64,000 nt of DNA from Lampris incognitus. Lineage: Eukaryota > Chordata > Actinopteri > Lampriformes > Lampridae. The notes under the pieces were generated by a model, which did no database searches, was not told where the DNA came from, and saw only the letters and a list, made by a program, of their open reading frames with translations. Each line of letters starts with the position of its first letter. The stretch's first letter is position 1. The translations under genes were made by a program, and so were the position numbers. Shown one piece after another: positions 61,001 to 64,000 of the stretch. The stretch covers positions 27,254,224 through 27,318,223 of the forward strand of contig NC_079214.1 of the NCBI RefSeq assembly GCF_029633865.1. Direction: 5' to 3'.

Positions 61001-64000
61001 TCCTCAGCCCAAGATATCTGCACCAATGGAGCTGGCATGTTCTGACCCCTCTCAGCCACTTTCCATTATCAGCCTTGATCCCCCTTCCACCTGTGGATTT
61101 TCTGCACCCACCAAAAGGAGAACACCCAAGAAACAACAGTCCCCCAAACCCAAAGACATCCCTGTCCAAATCTACACCCCACCACCACCACCATCATCAT
61201 CAACAGCAAACCCTCTTGCAACCACAGCACTGCCTCCCCCACCCCCACCCCCACCCCCACCATTACCACCTCTGACTTCCCCTCCTTCACCTTTGACTGC
61301 CCCCCCTCCCTCCCAGGACACACCAGTGCCACTCAGTGAGAAGGAGACTGCCCCTTTCCCTGCCAGGAACACCCTCAAAGACAACATAGGTGAGAATGGT
61401 ACATATGACTCCATTAGCTCCTTGCCTATCTCTGTAACAAAATGGTGCTGATGGTCACTTCGACACACAGGTTGTCTTTTTTTCCAAATGTTTATATTGG
61501 TCACTGGTTGTGTTGTCCCATTTGCAATGCAGTCTGCATTTACAGATCCATTATCAACTATGTCAACGGTAGCAGATCCAGTAAGGCTGAACATACATTG
61601 GCTCAGTCCTGGAGGCCAGTCTTTAATTCAGAGTTCAGACTGGAAGGAAATGGATGTGTGAAAGTTTTCCTTTCAACCACAGGGAGGGTTGTTAGTTTAA
61701 TCAACAGAAAAAGCATCCCTGTGCACACACACACACATGTACAGGACAGAATACACATGTGTGTGCGTGCGTGTGTTTGTGCACATGTGCCTGTTTGGTA
61801 TTCTGTCCTTAATCCCCATCTTCCCCTGTCAATGGCAACCCAGGGAAGGCACTTAACTCTGTTGTTGCCCAGTATATGCGTACTCAGCCTTAGGGAGGGT
61901 GTTCAATCCATGACAAGTTCATTTACTCAAACCTTCAGAAAACAGAGGTAGTTTGTGAGAATGACATTTATAGATCATGTAGCTCATTTGAATCTCTGTA
62001 CCGATGCTTATTCAGAGTATAAACTTTGCAAATACTTGCACATGGGAATTCTGTGTCCATGCTATGTCCATCCTTATTTGGACATAGCATGGACTGATCC
62101 ATTTATCTGCATGGATCAGTGGTGAAAATTAAGGTATATATAAAATTTAGATCTGTTGTATGTGTATGTGTGTGTGTGTGTGTGTGTTTGGGAGGGGTGC
62201 TTTTACATTGGTTCTGTAAACTGCTGTTTAAGGGAGTCTGCAGTTCAGATAAACTACTGATGAGCTGCACAATTGCTGACAACTTCTTTTAACCTGGTTT
62301 CTTATTTTATTCCCAATTTAATCCATCTTTCTTAACCAAAGATGCCTGATCTGAATGTAATGAACTACCAGGCAGAATAAAAAATAAGCAGTACTAGTGG
62401 TACCTGAGGACCTGATTGAAAACCACTGTTCTAACATGTTTCAGCCTGCCCCCTCTTTGTCCTAGGAACGATGGACGAGGTGCTGGCCTCATTGCAGCGT
62501 GGGCAAATCCAGCTTCGGAAGGCTCCAAGCCCCCGTTCCCCTGCGAGAGCGCCATCTGCAGGGGACTTGAGGAACAACCTGATGTTGGCGATCCGACAGG
62601 GAGTTACCCTGAAGAAGGTTAGACATAGTAGAGAATAAAAAATATGCTGTGCACATACTTGCAGCACTCTTTGGTTGAGAGATAGTGTGTATACAGGCTG
62701 ATTATGCTGGTGATAGTTTGAATGATGGCTCACCGGCTCGTGAATGAATCAACTCATTTTCATGATTCCAAGACATGAGGGTGTGATTTTCAGTTATTTT
62801 ACGCTATTTTTCTCCAAAGTTATATATATGAAAAACAGACAAATGAGAAAAATGTTCAGGTTGTTGTAGCAAAATTTAGTTTAGTCCCAGGTCAACGTGG
62901 TTAACACTAGAACGAAAAAAAAGATACAGACCTGTCGCTCCGTGAATGCATCTAAATTGCATATGATTGCATTAAAATTAGTTTTAGATCAATTGCCCAT
63001 AAAAAAAAGTTATGATAAGATCTACCTAAAACGACCATGAGCCGCCAAAAAGACCGCTCTTAATTTGCAAAATAATATGAGCCTCAACACATATTATATT
63101 CCCCCAGAGAAACCTGCTGTAGCCAGGTGAAAAGTAGTGGTCAGCAAAAACTGTAGAGGCTGTGCAATGGTGGGATCTTATGTGTGAAGGGAATTGGATA
63201 TTCCAAATTAATAAAGAGTTATTTAAAAACATTCATCAAAATATGTAAAATATTCAGGGGGGCGTCCGGGTAGCGTAGCAGTTTATTATGTTGCCTACCA
63301 ACACGGGGCTCACTGGATCGCATCACCGTGTTACCTCCGGCTTGGTCAGGCATCCCTACAGACACAATTGGCCGTGTCTGCGGGTGGGCAGCCGGATGTG
63401 GGTATGTGTCCTGGTTGCTGCACTAGCGCCTCCTCTGGTCAGTTGGGGCGCCTGTTTGGGGGGAAGGGGGAACTGGGGGGGCAGCGTGATCCTCCCACGC
63501 ACTGCGTCCCCCTGGTGAAACTCCTCACTGTCAGGTGAAAAGAAGCAGTTGGTGACTCCACATGTATCGGAGGAGGCATGTGGTAGTCTGCAGCCCTCCC
63601 AAGATTGGCAGAGGGGGTGGAGCAGCGACCGGGACAGCTCGGAAGAGTGGGGTAATTGGCCAGATACAATTGAGGAGAAAATGGGAGGGAAAAAAAAATA
63701 TATATATATATGTTCATTGCAGGTTCTTCTCTACTGATGTTGGTTTATGGTGTTTTATGCATTTTCATAATCATTGTTGTGATTTTTGCTGGCTTTTACT
63801 TTATGTTCCCTCTGCAAGCCTTATGTGGAAACCCACATCCCTTGCAGAATGATGAAGTCTGAAATTAAACTGAAACGAAACATTCGATGCTGTAGGTGAT
63901 CCCTGTGCGTGCCGAAGCCCAGCACAGCGGTGACAACGAGCTGGAGCGCAGCATCAAAGCTGCCATGCAGAGGATGAAGAAGGTGTCAGCCAACTCTGAT
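52910..64000 (+). CDS. WHAMM: WASP homolog associated with actin, membranes and microtubules; 3' end outside window
   Basis: WHAMM activates the Arp2/3 complex, binds ER-Golgi membranes and microtubules, and acts in transport and autophagosome formation. Exons: 52910-53491, 55826-55999, 57033-57183, 57433-57602, 58703-58901, 59787-59971, 60281-60367, 60502-60597, 60972-61389, 62466-62617, 63896-64000 (cut). They give 773 residues; human has 809. Exon 1 encodes the membrane-binding domain (SLEGWVAIK, FAVTCHNRT). Exons 2-8 are the coiled-coil, microtubule-binding region (YQEEDQAYHELVTVATTFFQ, SIQDITVSYF, EEVVYYDVCEDPEEL). Exon 9 is proline-rich. Exon 10 holds two WH2 motifs (MDEVLASLQRGQIQLRK; MLAIRQGVTLKK). 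The last exon starts the connector/acidic part (ELERSIKAAMQRMKKVS). I chose ATG 52910 (MSKMNNVEF) because it aligns with the human start and has A at -3; the frame is open further upstream. JMY was excluded by closer match to WHAMM. Confidence 0.95.
53492..54105. other. WHAMM intron 1, 5' part with two NRF1-like palindromes
   Basis: No exon is seen. TGCGCATGCGCA stands at 53620-53631 and CGCGCATGCGCA at 53994-54005, both followed by AAT. The stretch between them is unique-looking and CpG-richer than the rest of the intron. Confidence 0.4.
54106..54126. repeat. (CTA)n microsatellite
   Basis: About seven CTA units directly before the inverted L2 fragment. Confidence 0.9.
54148..54925 (-). mobile_element. 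L2 LINE 3' region, inverted
   Basis: The inverted tail (GATCAGAATCAGATTTATTGG) is followed by the 3'UTR block and, on the minus strand, a C-terminal LINE frame at 54718-54455 (PPNRTGTDYNGQ, RKRQ-like, SSPLVGATKHRTPKQ). The same family supplies the pieces at 28112, 34905, 36656 and 47045. Confidence 0.83.
55395..55490 (+). mobile_element. LINE 3' tail with (TTGA)n end
   Basis: The sequence TGTAAAGTGCTTTGAGTGGC, AAAAGCGCTATATGAAATGC is the common tail of fish non-LTR elements and passes into about eight TTGA units (55454-55488). The rest of the element is missing. Confidence 0.72.
56451..56636 (+). mobile_element. tRNA-derived SINE, family C, 186 bp
   Basis: The tRNA-like head carries an A-box-like TGGTTCACCAGG and a B-box-like GGTTTGAATC. 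The body (TTTGCTGCATGTCATTCTCT) ends ATAAAGGTGAAAAATGCC plus an A-run. ATCCCTAT at 56443-56450 and 56637-56644 is the target duplication. It lies in WHAMM intron 2, sense. Confidence 0.9.
56859..56896. repeat. (AT)n(AC)n microsatellite
   Basis: About nine TA units followed by about ten CA units in WHAMM intron 2. Confidence 0.93.
57603..58702. other. WHAMM intron 4
   Basis: No exon other than its borders. It contains the GT microsatellite at 57973-58060 and T-rich runs at 58540-58580. Confidence 0.45.
57973..58060. repeat. (GT)n microsatellite with two GTTT interruptions
   Basis: About 43 GT units interrupted near 58020 and 58045. Confidence 0.96.
58902..59786. other. WHAMM intron 5
   Basis: No exon or identified repeat family; a (GT) run with a G-run end lies at 59458-59487. 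Confidence 0.4.
60085..60182 (-). mobile_element. Fragment of the CCATCCATTATCC repeat, with (GGAT)n end
   Basis: The inverted relative of the blocks at 18150 and 25695 (CAATGATTGCTGGGACAGGC, GAGAGTAGGATAAGC), ending in five GGAT units at 60161-60180. Located in WHAMM intron 6. Confidence 0.75.
61390..62465. other. WHAMM intron 9
   Basis: No exon is recognised. It contains a pair of adjacent perfect hairpins at 62055-62120 (separate entry) and a (GT) run at 62157-62187. Confidence 0.45.
62055..62120. repeat. Two overlapping perfect inverted repeats
   Basis: GTCCATGCTATGTCCA (62055-62070) is repeated inverted at 62079-62094 with an 8-base loop. ACTGATCC (62093-62100) is inverted at 62113-62120 with a 12-base loop. 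The two structures overlap by two bases. Confidence 0.9.
62618..63257. other. WHAMM intron 10, 5' part, no feature seen
   Basis: AT-rich intron sequence without exon, RNA gene or recognised repeat. Confidence 0.4.
63258..63708 (+). mobile_element. tRNA-derived SINE, family A, copy 5 (full length)
   Basis: It starts GGGCGTCCGGGTAGCGTAGC, continues with the GTGTTACCTCCGGCTTGGTC junction and the shared body (CTCACTGTCAGGTGAAAAGA, GGAGGAGGCATGTGGTAGTC), and ends in an A-run followed by (TA)n. The B-box is decayed (CTGGATCGCATC). A target duplication is not clear. Located in WHAMM intron 10, sense. Confidence 0.88.

Noticed and set aside
61026-61451. Separate proline-rich small protein
   Set aside because: It is the in-frame proline-rich exon of WHAMM running past its splice donor at 61389.

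Overview
The window is a piece of a vertebrate nuclear genome, almost certainly a ray-finned (teleost) fish. Exons are short, bounded by GT-AG introns, and spell vertebrate-specific proteins. The introns carry a typical fish mixture of long GT/CA microsatellites, Tc1, L2, Penelope and Harbinger relics and tRNA-derived SINEs. The species cannot be named from the sequence alone.

Layout. (1) 1-32.6 kb: PDE8A on the + strand, 21 coding exons (1620-30541) plus a 3'UTR of about 2 kb; exon 1 lies upstream of the window. (2) 33.97-45.6 kb: KHDC4 (KIAA0907/BLOM7) on the + strand, 14 coding exons, complete, 593 codons. Two of its introns carry what look like H/ACA box snoRNAs sharing the same 5' pocket. 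(3) 45.75-52.5 kb: FSD2 on the - strand, 12 coding exons, 566 codons, with TRIM-type coiled-coil exons (96, 234 and 23 nt), two FN3 domains and a B30.2/SPRY domain. (4) 52.9 kb to the right edge: WHAMM on the + strand, 11 coding exons, cut by the window end just inside the C-terminal acidic region. FSD2 and WHAMM are head to head over a compact shared promoter; KHDC4 and FSD2 are tail to tail. All four gene models were assembled by hand from splice sites, and the exon lengths and phases close exactly (PDE8A 2304 nt, KHDC4 1782 nt, FSD2 1701 nt; WHAMM stays in frame to the edge).

Function. The four genes are not an operon and share no pathway: a cAMP phosphodiesterase, an RNA-binding splicing factor, a muscle-type FN3/SPRY scaffold and an actin nucleation-promoting factor of the ER-Golgi. 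From general knowledge of the human map, PDE8A, FSD2 and WHAMM belong to the 15q25 block, whereas human KHDC4 is on 1q22, so its place here is a linkage difference worth checking.

Mobile DNA. PDE8A introns hold a nearly intact Tc1-like element (9227-10844, DD38E catalytic spacing, one in-frame stop), a hAT-type MITE, an L2 LINE pierced by two younger insertions, a Harbinger-type element, and a Penelope-like fragment between inverted repeats. A second Penelope-like fragment with its core reversed lies between PDE8A and KHDC4. One tRNA-derived SINE family occurs five times. Several insertions show target-site duplications that can be read directly.
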